From positions 124,001-188,000 of the forward strand of contig CBFGTC010000002.1 of NCBI GenBank assembly GCA_965651935.1: 64,000 bases of DNA. Reading direction: 5' to 3'. The stretch's first letter is position 1, and each line of letters opens with the position of its first letter. Origin of the DNA: JAFEDN01 sp965651935. Lineage in GTDB: Bacteria; Pseudomonadota; Gammaproteobacteria; Coxiellales; Coxiellaceae. A program made the translations under genes and the position numbers. The notes beneath the pieces were generated by a model. The model had not been told where the DNA came from and ran no database searches. It was given only the letters and a program-made list of their open reading frames with translations. This document shows, piece after piece, positions 37,247 through 46,600 of this stretch.

Positions 37247-39874
37247 CTATTGGACAATAATAGAGTGGAGTTGCGGGGGTAGGTCTCCGGGTTTAGAGTA
37301 ATAGACAATAGAAACGATACCGTCTTCACCCGTCTCGATCATTTTATCATCACTTACGGCATAAAAAGGATTGGCATTCCAGTCTTCATCGGACTTAATG
37401 GCAGAAGGAGAATAAAAGGGGCCATAATCAAAATGAGAACCCCTCACTTCCTTAAGTTTATATTTGGTATTCTTTTTCAAACCACGAATCACCACGCTTT
37501 GATGATTTTCAAAGAAGGAATGGGTTTCCATATTATTTTTTTCAACCAAAACTAATTGGACAGCGAGAGGCGCTTGGATTGTCGTCTCCAAATTAGAAGC
37601 CATGCTATGAACAATAAAATTCAACGGGGGCAGCACGCCGACTTGTTGAGAATAAGGTTTCGCAATTAATCTGTTATTCTCTAAACTTAACCAGGAAGGA
37701 CTTGCCGGCCCCAGCGTAATTTTTAAACGGTCTGTGGGGGTGCTGCCTTGGATATATTGGTTTAAATCAACCGCATGGATAAAGCCTGCGGTCAGTATCG
37801 GTAAAGGTTGATTTTTCCAAAGGGGTTTAGCCAAATCCGAATTCGCTAAAACTCCAATGGAAAGTAATTGCACACTGGTTTTTTGAGTACTTTGGCTGGT
37901 GGCCAATATGCGCACGGTTTGAGTCGAGCCGACTTCGTTAGGTGAAATCGCTTGAGAATTCGCTTTAATAAAAAACTGCCCGTTTTCTTTGATGATATCC
38001 ATCCAAGTAGGAGAATGTAAACGATCTAAATCATAGGTGAATTGATCACCGCTAATATCATCGTGGACATAATTATTTAACGAAATTCTCCATTCGGGTA
38101 ATTGAGCAATTTTGATATTGGGCAATTGAGTTTGAGTCCACTGTGGGACGCCCGCGTAAACTTTCAGTTCTTGTTGATAATCCACTGATTTGGCGCTGGC
38201 TAAACTATGCAAGCGCAGTTGCACTGGAAAATTTTTACCCACCGCTTCATTGGGAATTTCGCCCTTACTCATTATGCAATGGCATAGTGGATTGTAGGTT
38301 AACCAACTGGGGCCGCTAACGTATTCGAAGCGATACTCATCATGGGGATATACATTTTCTAAAACAGTCGTTAAATCGTTGCTGCGATAAATTTCATTGA
38401 CAATCGGATCAACGAGAAAATGCGTTTTCCACTGCGGCGCTAAGTCTGGATCAGTTTGGAGTGGGATAATGAAGCTAAAGGTATTAACCATTCCGCTAAT
38501 CTTGCTCTTCACTTTTAAAGAAATTTTTTGAGCTTGATTGAGTAAATTAGCATCTTGGGGGACGCCAACCAACACGCGTTGATTTTGGATGGAAAGCCAA
38601 TGCGGTAAGTGTTGTAGGTCTATTTTAAAGTCGAACTGGTCATTGCGAATGTTACTGGTAATATATTGGGAGAGGTCCAAACGGTAATTTTGATTAATGC
38701 TAGCTGGCGGAATGTCATGCCATTGTAACGCCAGCGGAATAGGATTAACGTAAAGTTTGGCGTGAAAATCTTGGGTTTTTTCACTCATTCTACTGCTGAC
38801 TCGTAATAACACATCAAAGTTTTTATCGCCGGCTTCGGGAGGCACTTTTTTAGCAATTAAAGAGTAGCCGTTTGGTCCAATTTGGAGCCAATCCGCATCG
38901 GTTTTCACAATTTGGAATAACAGTTGATCATCTTCAGCTAAAGCGCTGACATTAACTGCTTTGGCCAGATTGAGATTATAGCCCAAATCGGGTACTGCAT
39001 CATCCAAATGAAAATTGGCATCCCAGATAGGTCCAGTTAGCTGTAAATTAGGAGTGACTTTTATAGTGAGTTCAGTAGGGGTGGATTTTCTGCTCAGACG
39101 GCTGCTTGCCGTAACTTCGATAAGTTGAAGGGTATTAATATCTTCTGCACTGATTTTCAATGGATCGATATGCAGTATGCCATTTTCAGTGAGACTTACC
39201 CAATTTGGATTCAATTTGCCGGGAGTTAGTGTGAATGTAAACTGATCCGCATTGAGACTGCTGGTCACAAAGTCTTTTAGATCAATATTCGGATAATTTT
39301 TCTGACGGATTGCCACATCTGGAAGATTGATGATTCCCCATCGCGGTTGCGGGCTTTGATGATCAATACTTATTTTCAAATTTTGACGGACTCCAGTCAG
39401 GTTATTTTTAGGATTGCGTGCTTCAATGCCTATTTCAATTTCATCTTGACTTGCCTGCACCACATTTTCATTGCCCTCTAAATATTGACCGTCTGCGCTG
39501 ATTCTCAACCAATTGGGGTGATTATGGTCTAAATAAAAACGAAAGGCCGGTGATTCTTTACTAGTCTTTAATAGATCGGGAAGATAAATATGATGTAAAT
39601 AGGGCATGTCTAGCATGGCGGAAGGCAGGGTAGTTTTAGTTTGGTTCCATTGAGGAACTTCTGCTAAAGGGTTTTCTTCTACTTTAACGACGACTTGCTG
39701 GGGTTGAATTTGAGTATTCTCACTACTTTGATCGGCTTGGCTGGATGGTTTGGATTTGGCTGAAAACCAATTAGTAAAGGTATTCCAGCCCGCTGCGGCG
39801 GCATTGTGAGTCATTCCTAACATGGCCGTTGAAAATAGAATACAGACGCTGGATTGGGTAATGAACTTTTTCAT
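37247..39874 (-). CDS. Exported protein with about eight Ig/cadherin-like repeats
   Basis: An 875-residue protein with a signal peptide (MKKFITQSSVCILFSTAMLG, cleavage near HNAAAA). The rest is a series of units of about 90 residues, each opening with a PxW element (VPQWNQ, QPRWGI, GPIWDA, ALQWHD, APQWKT, VPQWTQ, KPLWKN) and containing a WL core such as NWLRIS, PNWVSL, DWLQIG, HWLSIQ and SWLSLE. This is the pattern of putative Ig (He_PIG/cadherin-like) folds in periplasmic or surface proteins. The last 120 residues differ. Function is unknown; adhesion or envelope scaffolding is possible. It lies directly after argR on the same strand. Confidence 0.7.
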   Translation of the reverse strand: MKKFITQSSVCILFSTAMLGMTHNAAAAGWNTFTNWFSAKSKPSSQADQSSENTQIQPQQVVVKVEENPLAEVPQWNQTKTTLPSAMLDMPYLHHIYLPDLLKTSKESPAFRFYLDHNHPNWLRISADGQYLEGNENVVQASQDEIEIGIEARNPKNNLTGVRQNLKISIDHQSPQPRWGIINLPDVAIRQKNYPNIDLKDFVTSSLNADQFTFTLTPGKLNPNWVSLTENGILHIDPLKISAEDINTLQLIEVTASSRLSRKSTPTELTIKVTPNLQLTGPIWDANFHLDDAVPDLGYNLNLAKAVNVSALAEDDQLLFQIVKTDADWLQIGPNGYSLIAKKVPPEAGDKNFDVLLRVSSRMSEKTQDFHAKLYVNPIPLALQWHDIPPASINQNYRLDLSQYITSNIRNDQFDFKIDLQHLPHWLSIQNQRVLVGVPQDANLLNQAQKISLKVKSKISGMVNTFSFIIPLQTDPDLAPQWKTHFLVDPIVNEIYRSNDLTTVLENVYPHDEYRFEYVSGPSWLTYNPLCHCIMSKGEIPNEAVGKNFPVQLRLHSLASAKSVDYQQELKVYAGVPQWTQTQLPNIKIAQLPEWRISLNNYVHDDISGDQFTYDLDRLHSPTWMDIIKENGQFFIKANSQAISPNEVGSTQTVRILATSQSTQKTSVQLLSIGVLANSDLAKPLWKNQPLPILTAGFIHAVDLNQYIQGSTPTDRLKITLGPASPSWLSLENNRLIAKPYSQQVGVLPPLNFIVHSMASNLETTIQAPLAVQLVLVEKNNMETHSFFENHQSVVIRGLKKNTKYKLKEVRGSHFDYGPFYSPSAIKSDEDWNANPFYAVSDDKMIETGEDGIVSIVYYSKPGDLPPQLHSIIVQ

Positions 39875-39908
39875 CTGCTCAGTATATGATTAAATCCTTA
39901 AGAGAAGA

Positions 39909-40361
39909 TTAAGATTCCATTCCCGCTAATAATTTTTTTACTTCATCTAAGGTTTTTTGGATTTTTTGAATGGATTTAGGAGCTACGAAAATGGTATCGT
40001 CCCCAGCCAAGGTGGCCAAGATTTCCGATTCCGTATTTTGATAATCTAACATTCGGGCAATGAGGGAAGCCGAACCAGGGCTGGTTTGTATGATGATCAA
40101 GGTTTCATTGGCTTCAATTTTTAAAATGAGCTGTTTTAATGGCGTTTGGGAAGGGGGAGGGGCCATCTCTTTAGGTAAACGGTATTCTGTGATCCCCTGA
40201 GAGTTTTTTACTTTGATAGCGCCTAATTTATGCAGTAAACGCGATATTTTGCTCTGGTTGATGACAAAACCTTGAGATGACAACTCTTGGCAAATATCCT
40301 GTTGAGTGGAGACGCTGCCTCTGCGTAATAATTCGCTTAATGCTTCTAATAATGTACTCAT
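39909..40361 (-). CDS. argR: Arginine repressor
   Basis: A 150-residue ArgR. The N-terminal winged helix has STQQDICQELSSQGFVINQSKISRLLHKLG, split here as STQQDICQELSSQGF and VINQSKISRLLHKLGAIKV. The C-terminal oligomerisation and arginine-binding domain has PGSASLIARMLD and TLAGDDTIFVAPKS, with the Asp pair that contacts arginine. It binds ARG boxes with arginine as corepressor. A matching ARG box is found 12 kb away, before artP (52408-52441). No encoded arginine biosynthesis gene is in the window. Confidence 0.93.
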   Translation of the reverse strand: MSTLLEALSELLRRGSVSTQQDICQELSSQGFVINQSKISRLLHKLGAIKVKNSQGITEYRLPKEMAPPPSQTPLKQLILKIEANETLIIIQTSPGSASLIARMLDYQNTESEILATLAGDDTIFVAPKSIQKIQKTLDEVKKLLAGMES

Positions 40362-40492
40362 ATGCTCATATCCTACCCCGCAATACCGTAACCGGCAATC
40401 CCTTTTCCTCTTTCACTCCCCCATAGCGTAAGTTTGAATTTGATAGGGGAGAATTAACCTGATACCATCGTGGTGGTGGAAAATTCTCAAGT

Positions 40493-41389
40493 ATGGGCAT
40501 TATGAATTTTTTGTTTCCAGTTTTGTTTATCCTGTTTTGGAGTAGCGGAGCTATCTTTGCGAATTTGGGGCTGAAATACGCTGACCCGTTTAGTTTATTA
40601 TTGATTCGAGGCTCGTTATCCACTTTTTTGATTTTTATTATTTATCTTTTTTCAACGGCAAAAAAAAAATTTTTGTTATCAAGCAAAGAGCTTATAAAAA
40701 TATTTGTTATTGCTTTACTATTACAATGCGGATATCAAAGCTTTTTTTCTTTATCGTTAGTGCAACAAGTTTCACCCGGGCTTATGGTCATTATTTTAAG
40801 TGCTCAACCTATTCTGACTGCATTGCTGATGCAGCGGCGCTTAACCGAAATGCAAGTGATGGGACTGGTATTGGGCTTGATCGGTTTAGTTTTAGTGATT
40901 TATAATTATTTTTACATAGGCAATATTCATTATTTGGGTATCGGTTATGGAATTTTAGCATTGCTATTCATGACTATAGGGTCATTTTTGCAAAAAAAAT
41001 ATTGCCGGGAAATTCCTTTAACGGTCAATCTGCTGACTCAGTATCTTTTTAGTACATTAGTTTATTTTATAATTTGGTCGTTGCAGCCGCATACTTTTTT
41101 ACATTGGGGTGTTGCTTTACTGGTTAGCTGGATATGGTTATCCCTCGTTATTTCGGTTTTGGCGAGCTATTTATTATATTATTTAATTAATCAGGGTAAT
41201 TTATTTCAAGTCAGTAATTATTTCTATTGTGTTCCAATAGTTACAGCGATTTTAGATTACTTTATTTTTCATAACATCATTTCCATTATGACCTTGATCG
41301 GCATGATTTTTATTCTGAGTGGACAGTATTTCGTCAATCTAAGTGAAAATAAAAGGAATGTACAATCCGCCACGCTGTCCGAATCCTAA
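40493..41389 (+). CDS. DMT-superfamily (EamA-type) transporter
   Basis: A 298-residue inner-membrane protein with about ten hydrophobic helices in two EamA-type halves. LFWSSGAIFANLGLKYADPF and LLIRGSLSTFLIF open the first half, and SVLASYLLYYLINQGN with a second five-helix set forms the other. Members export or import amino acids and other small metabolites; the substrate here is unknown. It is divergent from argR. Confidence 0.8.
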   Translation: MGIMNFLFPVLFILFWSSGAIFANLGLKYADPFSLLLIRGSLSTFLIFIIYLFSTAKKKFLLSSKELIKIFVIALLLQCGYQSFFSLSLVQQVSPGLMVIILSAQPILTALLMQRRLTEMQVMGLVLGLIGLVLVIYNYFYIGNIHYLGIGYGILALLFMTIGSFLQKKYCREIPLTVNLLTQYLFSTLVYFIIWSLQPHTFLHWGVALLVSWIWLSLVISVLASYLLYYLINQGNLFQVSNYFYCVPIVTAILDYFIFHNIISIMTLIGMIFILSGQYFVNLSENKRNVQSATLSES

Positions 41390-41424
41390 ATTCATTTTTA
41401 GCTTTTATTTATGGAGAGATAATT

Positions 41425-42918
41425 ATGCAAGATGATGCTTACAGAAGAATGGATTCCCCAGATTCTTTGCAGCCGGTTTTTGACGATTTAAATAAATCAA
41501 ATGTCCAATTATCTTATTCGAGAAAGTATTTAATGATGACTTTGCTGGCGTTACCTTTAGGCATACCGGATGGAGTCACTTATTCTCATTTTGGGTTTGA
41601 AGCTGGAGAATCTTTAGCTGGATATTTAAATATAAATAATACTGCCGGAATTAATTTTTTTCGATATTTAGTCGGCATTGGCGCTCCTATGGGAGTTTAT
41701 TGCTTTGCGGTCAATAATTTGATGAGAGAGTTGCTTTATTTTGTTAGCTCCCCGGAAGATTACACATTGCTTTCCCATCCTAACTTGAGAAAAATTTCAC
41801 GTTATAGTGCTTTGGTCCTGGCGTCGGTATCTATGATTCCATTTGCTGGTATGTCGATGAATGCGGCGAGCGGATTTGGTCAAATTCCTTATTACTTATT
41901 GGTATTTTCCAATAGTTTCGCTCGTTTCTGTATGAACGATTATGCTCTGCGTTCTCTGTTTGAAAAAGTATTGAATAATTATTTGATTTCATGGGATTCG
42001 TTGAAAAATTTAAGGCGTTTGCTCTTGCAACAATTACAGCGGCAATGCAACGATATTTATCAGGGGATAAGTTCTTTCCCCATTCAAAATAATTTTTCTA
42101 ACCAAGAATTTTATTTTGGATTAGAATCAAAATGTCTGGAAATAATGGATTATACCACTCCGAAATGGCAATGGATATTAGACGCTGTTGGCTATTTTGT
42201 TGGAGCAGTGACAGCGACTTATCTCTATAGTTTTGCGGTTGAAGCATCTGAACAAGTGACTGGAGTGGATGGTTCGACCCTGAATAATTTTCTGGCTATT
42301 ATGGGTGTCATTCCAACGATGGCGTTATGGGCCGATGATTCCATGACTGGAATTCGAGTAATAGTGATGTCGGTTTATCATCGTTTATCGATTAAACATC
42401 CTGAAAATTCTATCGTGGACCTTTATCGGAAAGTGATTCCCATGAATAAACTGAGAGTTGTCGCGGGAGCATTAGGGATAGGCGTTGCGGGTTTGGGTGC
42501 TTATTCGGAGAGTAAAATGGCATACGAAACGGTGGCTGGTGACTGGGGATTTTATGCTGTTTTATTAAAGATATGCACTATACCGGCATTTTCAGGTATT
42601 TATATTACCAGTGCATTACAATTAACGAATAAATTAATTAATAAATTCGGGGTTCACTTTTTAAACGAATCGCAATCAGAAAAAGTGAAGTTAATAGAAA
42701 AATTTGATAGAGCTTTCCAATTAGTGGAAAAATTAGATAATAACAAGCTTTTGCAATTGAGTGATTGGGTAGGATGTAAGCAGTCTGTGCAATTGAGTGA
42801 AAAACAGAACAAAAATCTTTGTAGCAGAATAACTCAGTTTTTTTCGTTCACTCAATTTTGGTCTGTACGCCGCGGCAGGGTGGTATCTGATCCTCAGACA
42901 ACAGCAGCTCCTGCATAA
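41425..42918 (+). CDS. Multi-pass membrane protein, paralogue of the protein at 8509; possible effector
   Basis: A 497-residue protein with a polar N-terminus of about 40 residues, four hydrophobic helices (about 35-185), a helical soluble loop (about 190-255), four more helices (about 260-420) and a soluble C-terminus. The layout and the C-terminal KLIEKFDRAFQLVEKLDNNK parallel the 8509-9975 protein. No known domain. A GGAGAGATAA ribosome-binding site precedes the ATG, and a terminator-like hairpin follows at 42983. Confidence 0.6.
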   Translation: MQDDAYRRMDSPDSLQPVFDDLNKSNVQLSYSRKYLMMTLLALPLGIPDGVTYSHFGFEAGESLAGYLNINNTAGINFFRYLVGIGAPMGVYCFAVNNLMRELLYFVSSPEDYTLLSHPNLRKISRYSALVLASVSMIPFAGMSMNAASGFGQIPYYLLVFSNSFARFCMNDYALRSLFEKVLNNYLISWDSLKNLRRLLLQQLQRQCNDIYQGISSFPIQNNFSNQEFYFGLESKCLEIMDYTTPKWQWILDAVGYFVGAVTATYLYSFAVEASEQVTGVDGSTLNNFLAIMGVIPTMALWADDSMTGIRVIVMSVYHRLSIKHPENSIVDLYRKVIPMNKLRVVAGALGIGVAGLGAYSESKMAYETVAGDWGFYAVLLKICTIPAFSGIYITSALQLTNKLINKFGVHFLNESQSEKVKLIEKFDRAFQLVEKLDNNKLLQLSDWVGCKQSVQLSEKQNKNLCSRITQFFSFTQFWSVRRGRVVSDPQTTAAPA

Positions 42919-42982
42919 ACGCGGTAATCGCTATTCAAGCGCAGTTTTCACAATAAAATTTTAGAACGGTTCAAAGCCGTTT

Positions 42983-43020
42983 ATAGCATTTTCCATTAAT
43001 ATGGAAATGCTATCTTTATT
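42983..43020 (+). terminator. Rho-independent-like terminator after the 41425 membrane-protein gene
   Basis: ATAGCATTTTCCAT (42983-42996) pairs with ATGGAAATGCTAT (43001-43013) apart from one extra T; the loop is TAAT and CTTTATTTT follows. Confidence 0.55.
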
Positions 43021-43054
43021 TTGATGCTGCGCCCGGCAAAGCCGATGCTCGCAC

Positions 43055-43107
43055 TTAAGGGGAAGAATCGCGATTCTCCCCCTTAAAAATCCCCCATCGC
43101 GTAAGGA
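43055..43107. repeat. Hairpin plus 19-bp motif also found inverted at 63396
   Basis: TTAAGGGGAAGAATCG pairs with CGATTCTCCCCCTTAA (43055-43086) with one mismatch. Directly after it, ATCCCCCATCGCGTAAGGA (43089-43107) is the exact reverse complement of 63396-63414. This looks like a copy of a mobile or REP-like intergenic element between convergent genes. Confidence 0.6.
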
Positions 43108-43189
43108 CCCGTTTCAATTTAATTTTGCTACAGAGGTTTTATAATGAGTTTATGAAAATCCTCTCATTTAAAAAATTTTGCGCAAGTTC

Positions 43190-44170
43190 TTAAAGTTTAC
43201 TTTGAGTTTTTGAAGCTGTTGTAGAGGAAATTGTTTTACCTAACTCCAAAGAACGTTGTTCAGCTTTTTCAAATGCTTGTTCAAATAAAGAAAATATATT
43301 CGCTGCCGTAAACACTTTAATGGCCTGTTCTGTCACTCCATTTGGCGTAGTGATTTCTTCACGTAATTGACTCGCTGGTTTTTGGGTTTGATCGAGGCTA
43401 GCCGCTGCGCCGATGAAGACTTGCTCGGAAAAAGCTCTAGCAATTTCATAAGAAATACCCTTGGACACGGCGGCCCTTTCAATCGCTTCAACCATTAAAT
43501 AAAGATAGGCTGAACTGATAATCAATGGGGTTATAGTATCTATTCCCCTTTCTTCGTTTAGCCATAACGCTTTCCCGACCTTGCGAAAAACCATTTCAGC
43601 CATTTTTTTCAAATCATCGTCGGTTTCGGAGGGAGTGTAAAGTACGCTTGAGCCTTTGCTAATCGCGGTTGCGGTATTTGTCATGGCTCTAACGATATTT
43701 GAAACCCCCAAAAGAGCTTTCAGATCAGCTATGCTGATTCCTGGAGCTAAAGATATCATCAATGGATTTTTATATAGCAATTCTGATTTTATTTCTTTTG
43801 CTACCGATTCTACCATGGGTGATTTAACTGCTAAAATGACTAGATGCGCTGTTTGTACGACCTCGGTATTGTTGACAGCCGTGGTGACCCCAAATTCAGT
43901 TTTTAAATTGTTCAATTTACCTTTAGAGCGGTTACTGACAATAATTTGATCTTTAGGGTGGCCTGCATGAATCAATGATTTGATCATGCAGCCTGTAATT
44001 TTTCCTCCACCGATAAAACCAATTATTTTATTCTGTAGACATTTTGTATCATCAGTTGTTTTAATGGCACTTTTTGCCCCGGAAACGCTTAGTGTTGACT
44101 TCCTCAACCACTTAACCTGACTTGTAGGAAGATTCGGTCTGAAAATTTCATAAGAAATGATTCTTTTCAT
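43190..44170 (-). CDS. proC: Pyrroline-5-carboxylate reductase with basic N-terminal extension
   Basis: ProC reduces P5C to proline with NAD(P)H. The Rossmann loop GFIGGGKITGCMIKSLI begins near residue 51; normal ProC starts there, so about 48 residues are extra. Among the first 39 residues eight are Lys/Arg and one is acidic, which resembles a mitochondrial presequence. The core has LAVKSPM, LAPGISIADLKALLG, RAMTNTATAISKGSS and TTPNGVTEQAI. The usual SGPAY motif reads SSAYLY and SPGGTT reads TPNGVT, so the active site has diverged. It follows an ankyrin-protein gene with three bases between them. Confidence 0.8.
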   Translation of the reverse strand: MKRIISYEIFRPNLPTSQVKWLRKSTLSVSGAKSAIKTTDDTKCLQNKIIGFIGGGKITGCMIKSLIHAGHPKDQIIVSNRSKGKLNNLKTEFGVTTAVNNTEVVQTAHLVILAVKSPMVESVAKEIKSELLYKNPLMISLAPGISIADLKALLGVSNIVRAMTNTATAISKGSSVLYTPSETDDDLKKMAEMVFRKVGKALWLNEERGIDTITPLIISSAYLYLMVEAIERAAVSKGISYEIARAFSEQVFIGAAASLDQTQKPASQLREEITTPNGVTEQAIKVFTAANIFSLFEQAFEKAEQRSLELGKTISSTTASKTQSKL

Positions 44171-44173
44171 AAA

Positions 44174-46390
44174 TTACCTCATTGATTTACCTAATGAAGT
44201 TGTAGAGCCTCCGTTGGAATTAGGGTTATTGATAACTCCTTCGGCAGTTAACTTTTTGGACATCAATTGCAATACCAAAAATTTGAGATTCTCCTTATCT
44301 TTATCTGCTAATTGTCCTTTCTTCGCGTCCTCTTTCCATTGCTTTAGTAATACTTTTTCTTGAGAAGTATCCGGATACTCGGCGAGTAATTTTCCTAATA
44401 ACGTTAACTCCTCATCAATTGGATTTTTGAAACCTTTATTCTTCATGTCTTCATTTCTGGAATCTTTATCTTTATTCTTGAAACCTTTATTCTTGGAATC
44501 GGGATCGTGTTGAAAAAGAGATTGAGAATGTTTATTTTTCTTTTTATGCTTATTTGAAAGCTTTTCTATTTTTTCTTGTAATGATTGTATTTTTTGAGAA
44601 TATTCCCCTGAGATTTGATCCAATTGATGTACAAATGATTTTTTTGGGGCCTCATCAAGTTTTTCTATATCCAATTCGATTTTTTGGATTGTCATTTTAG
44701 TTTTAGAAAAACTCCCCTCAGCCACGATTTGTGTTTTTGGTTCCTGGTTAAGACTATTATTTTCGGATGAGCTTATTTTTGGATCTATAGTTTCAAATTT
44801 ACTGGACGAACTTTTTTTTTCAACTACGTGTTCAGGAAAAACAGTAGCAGTAGAGACTAACTCTTTTTTGGGAAGAGGCTTATTCCATAATGAGCAACGA
44901 TCTTTATTAAAAACTTCAGAGAGTGATTCATACTCTCCATAACCGCAGATTGCTAAAGGTATTTTTTGCTCACTTAAAAAATCATAGCTAATAAAGTTTT
45001 TGGATTCATCTAATGATTTAGAAATTTTATTTTGCGTGTCTAAGTTTTTACTCTTCAAAATGGGAAAGGGATGCAATGAAATATTATAATGTTTATTTCC
45101 ATTACCATCAATACAAGGCATGAAATGCAAATCTATTCTGGGAACACGTCGGCCAACTTCAATCGCCGCGATAACCATAGAATTGAGTAGAGGAGTTATT
45201 GACTTTTCAGGAAGTAGTGACATAGACATTTTTTTACGAATTTCAGGGGTGTTATTGTTAGGTTCAACGTCTTCGGCAAAGTCAAATTGATTATCATCAT
45301 TTTTAGCTACAAAAACTTCGTATTCTTTCAAAGCAAATGTATTTTGATTAAAATCGGGTAGCAATTTGGCTATATTTTCATCATCAGAGCAAAAGCAGAC
45401 TCCCAAATAGGTATGACTATGTTCTTTAATGCTTGCTATATATTCCATATGTTCTTTAAGAGGTTTTACTGAATTCATTGCACTAAGAAAATCTGAATAA
45501 AAAGTATTTTTTTTATTTTGGGTATACAGGGCGTGAGCTCTTTGACGAAACTGATAAATTACTGAGGATGGGGCAAATCTTATAGCGATGTTTGGAATTT
45601 TTCCAGCCGGAATTTTATGCCCCATACCAAAAGCCATATGACAAAGGCCGTTAAGTACAAAGCCAAACGTTTTCTCTTCCTGGTTAAGTAAAATCAATGC
45701 AGTTCTCATGTTTTTCTCCTTAAAAACTAAATATTTGTGATGGATTGTAAGTTTTGAAAATTTATTTTGCAAGTGTTTTTCAAAAGCCAGTATTACAGTA
45801 TTTTTAATCATCAATTGATAGTGATTAAATAATTTTTCTGTGGCCTCTTTGCATAATTTAAGCGATTCACTTGAGCATTTTTCCCCAGCTGTCAGAACCA
45901 GACTCCTAATCCAGCGTTTCAGCGTAACCCAATTTAATTGGTTTGCTTTCCAGGGTTCATTAGTAGATGGCCATGAGGAATTGAGCGCATGTAGGTGAGT
46001 AGCTTGCAAAAATGTTGAAAAACTCAAATCGTCGAGTAATTTATCCCATTCACCAAAGGTTATTACTTGAAATTGAGGACTAACATATATTTTTTTATAT
46101 TTTTGTAAGTTATGTTCGATACACTTGTCCCAACAAAATGAATGGCGATGACTGGGATGAGTAAGCATCATATAGACTAGATCCGGATTCATGCCATAAA
46201 CAGCCGCTGCTAAGGGATGTTCACTATTTTTATTTAAAACATCTACTTGAGCACCTTTTTGTAAATAATACCGAGCGGCTTCATAATCGCCTTGTTTCCC
46301 AGCACTGATTAATAAATTTTGTAGTTGTTCCACGTTATTTTTCTGTATTGCTTCTTCTTCAAGCATGGCTAGAAAAATTGTTATCAACAT
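44174..46390 (-). CDS. Ankyrin-type protein with Lys-rich tail, putative effector
   Basis: About 738 residues from the ATG at 46390, which has GGAG seven bases upstream; a TTG at 46405 is the alternative. Residues 15-80 form ankyrin-like units (LLISAGKQGDYEAARYYLQK, then GAQVDVLNKNSEHPLAAAVY). The middle region is unrecognised. The last 170 residues are highly charged, with coiled-coil potential (QLDQISGEYSQKIQSLQEKI) and a short repeat built on KNKGFKN and KDKDSRNED. No signal peptide. It is the first gene of a minus-strand unit with proC and diverges from the amidinotransferase operon. Confidence 0.65.
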   Translation of the reverse strand: MLITIFLAMLEEEAIQKNNVEQLQNLLISAGKQGDYEAARYYLQKGAQVDVLNKNSEHPLAAAVYGMNPDLVYMMLTHPSHRHSFCWDKCIEHNLQKYKKIYVSPQFQVITFGEWDKLLDDLSFSTFLQATHLHALNSSWPSTNEPWKANQLNWVTLKRWIRSLVLTAGEKCSSESLKLCKEATEKLFNHYQLMIKNTVILAFEKHLQNKFSKLTIHHKYLVFKEKNMRTALILLNQEEKTFGFVLNGLCHMAFGMGHKIPAGKIPNIAIRFAPSSVIYQFRQRAHALYTQNKKNTFYSDFLSAMNSVKPLKEHMEYIASIKEHSHTYLGVCFCSDDENIAKLLPDFNQNTFALKEYEVFVAKNDDNQFDFAEDVEPNNNTPEIRKKMSMSLLPEKSITPLLNSMVIAAIEVGRRVPRIDLHFMPCIDGNGNKHYNISLHPFPILKSKNLDTQNKISKSLDESKNFISYDFLSEQKIPLAICGYGEYESLSEVFNKDRCSLWNKPLPKKELVSTATVFPEHVVEKKSSSSKFETIDPKISSSENNSLNQEPKTQIVAEGSFSKTKMTIQKIELDIEKLDEAPKKSFVHQLDQISGEYSQKIQSLQEKIEKLSNKHKKKNKHSQSLFQHDPDSKNKGFKNKDKDSRNEDMKNKGFKNPIDEELTLLGKLLAEYPDTSQEKVLLKQWKEDAKKGQLADKDKENLKFLVLQLMSKKLTAEGVINNPNSNGGSTTSLGKSMR

Positions 46391-46502
46391 AAAGTTACTC
46401 CGCAATTCGTAATTTTTTTTTTAAAAGAGTGATTTATGTTAGCATTAAAAGTCAATAATTTGGATCAACGCGAATTAATGCCGTGATGGCAGATTTTTAA
46501 AC

Positions 46503-46532
46503 TTGACAATTTGCGAAAAAATTATAATAATT
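46503..46532 (+). promoter_or_regulatory. Predicted sigma70 promoter of the amidinotransferase operon
   Basis: A perfect TTGACA at 46503-46508 is followed by an AT-rich ATTATAATAATT stretch. Usable -10 hexamers are TAATAA at 46525 (16-base spacer) or ATAATT at 46527 (18-base spacer); TATAAT at 46523 would leave only 14. Transcription would begin near 46537, about 64 bases before the ATG at 46601. No ARG box is visible here. Confidence 0.55.
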
Positions 46533-46600
46533 TTCGATCAGTCTTGGGGTGGGATTGTTTACCCTAAAAATACATGATGTTCATAACTCAGGAAGAGATA

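Noticed and set aside
46503..46600. ARG box before the amidinotransferase operon
   Set aside because: No stretch fits TnAATwwwwATTnA; the AT-rich sequence is explained by the -10 region.
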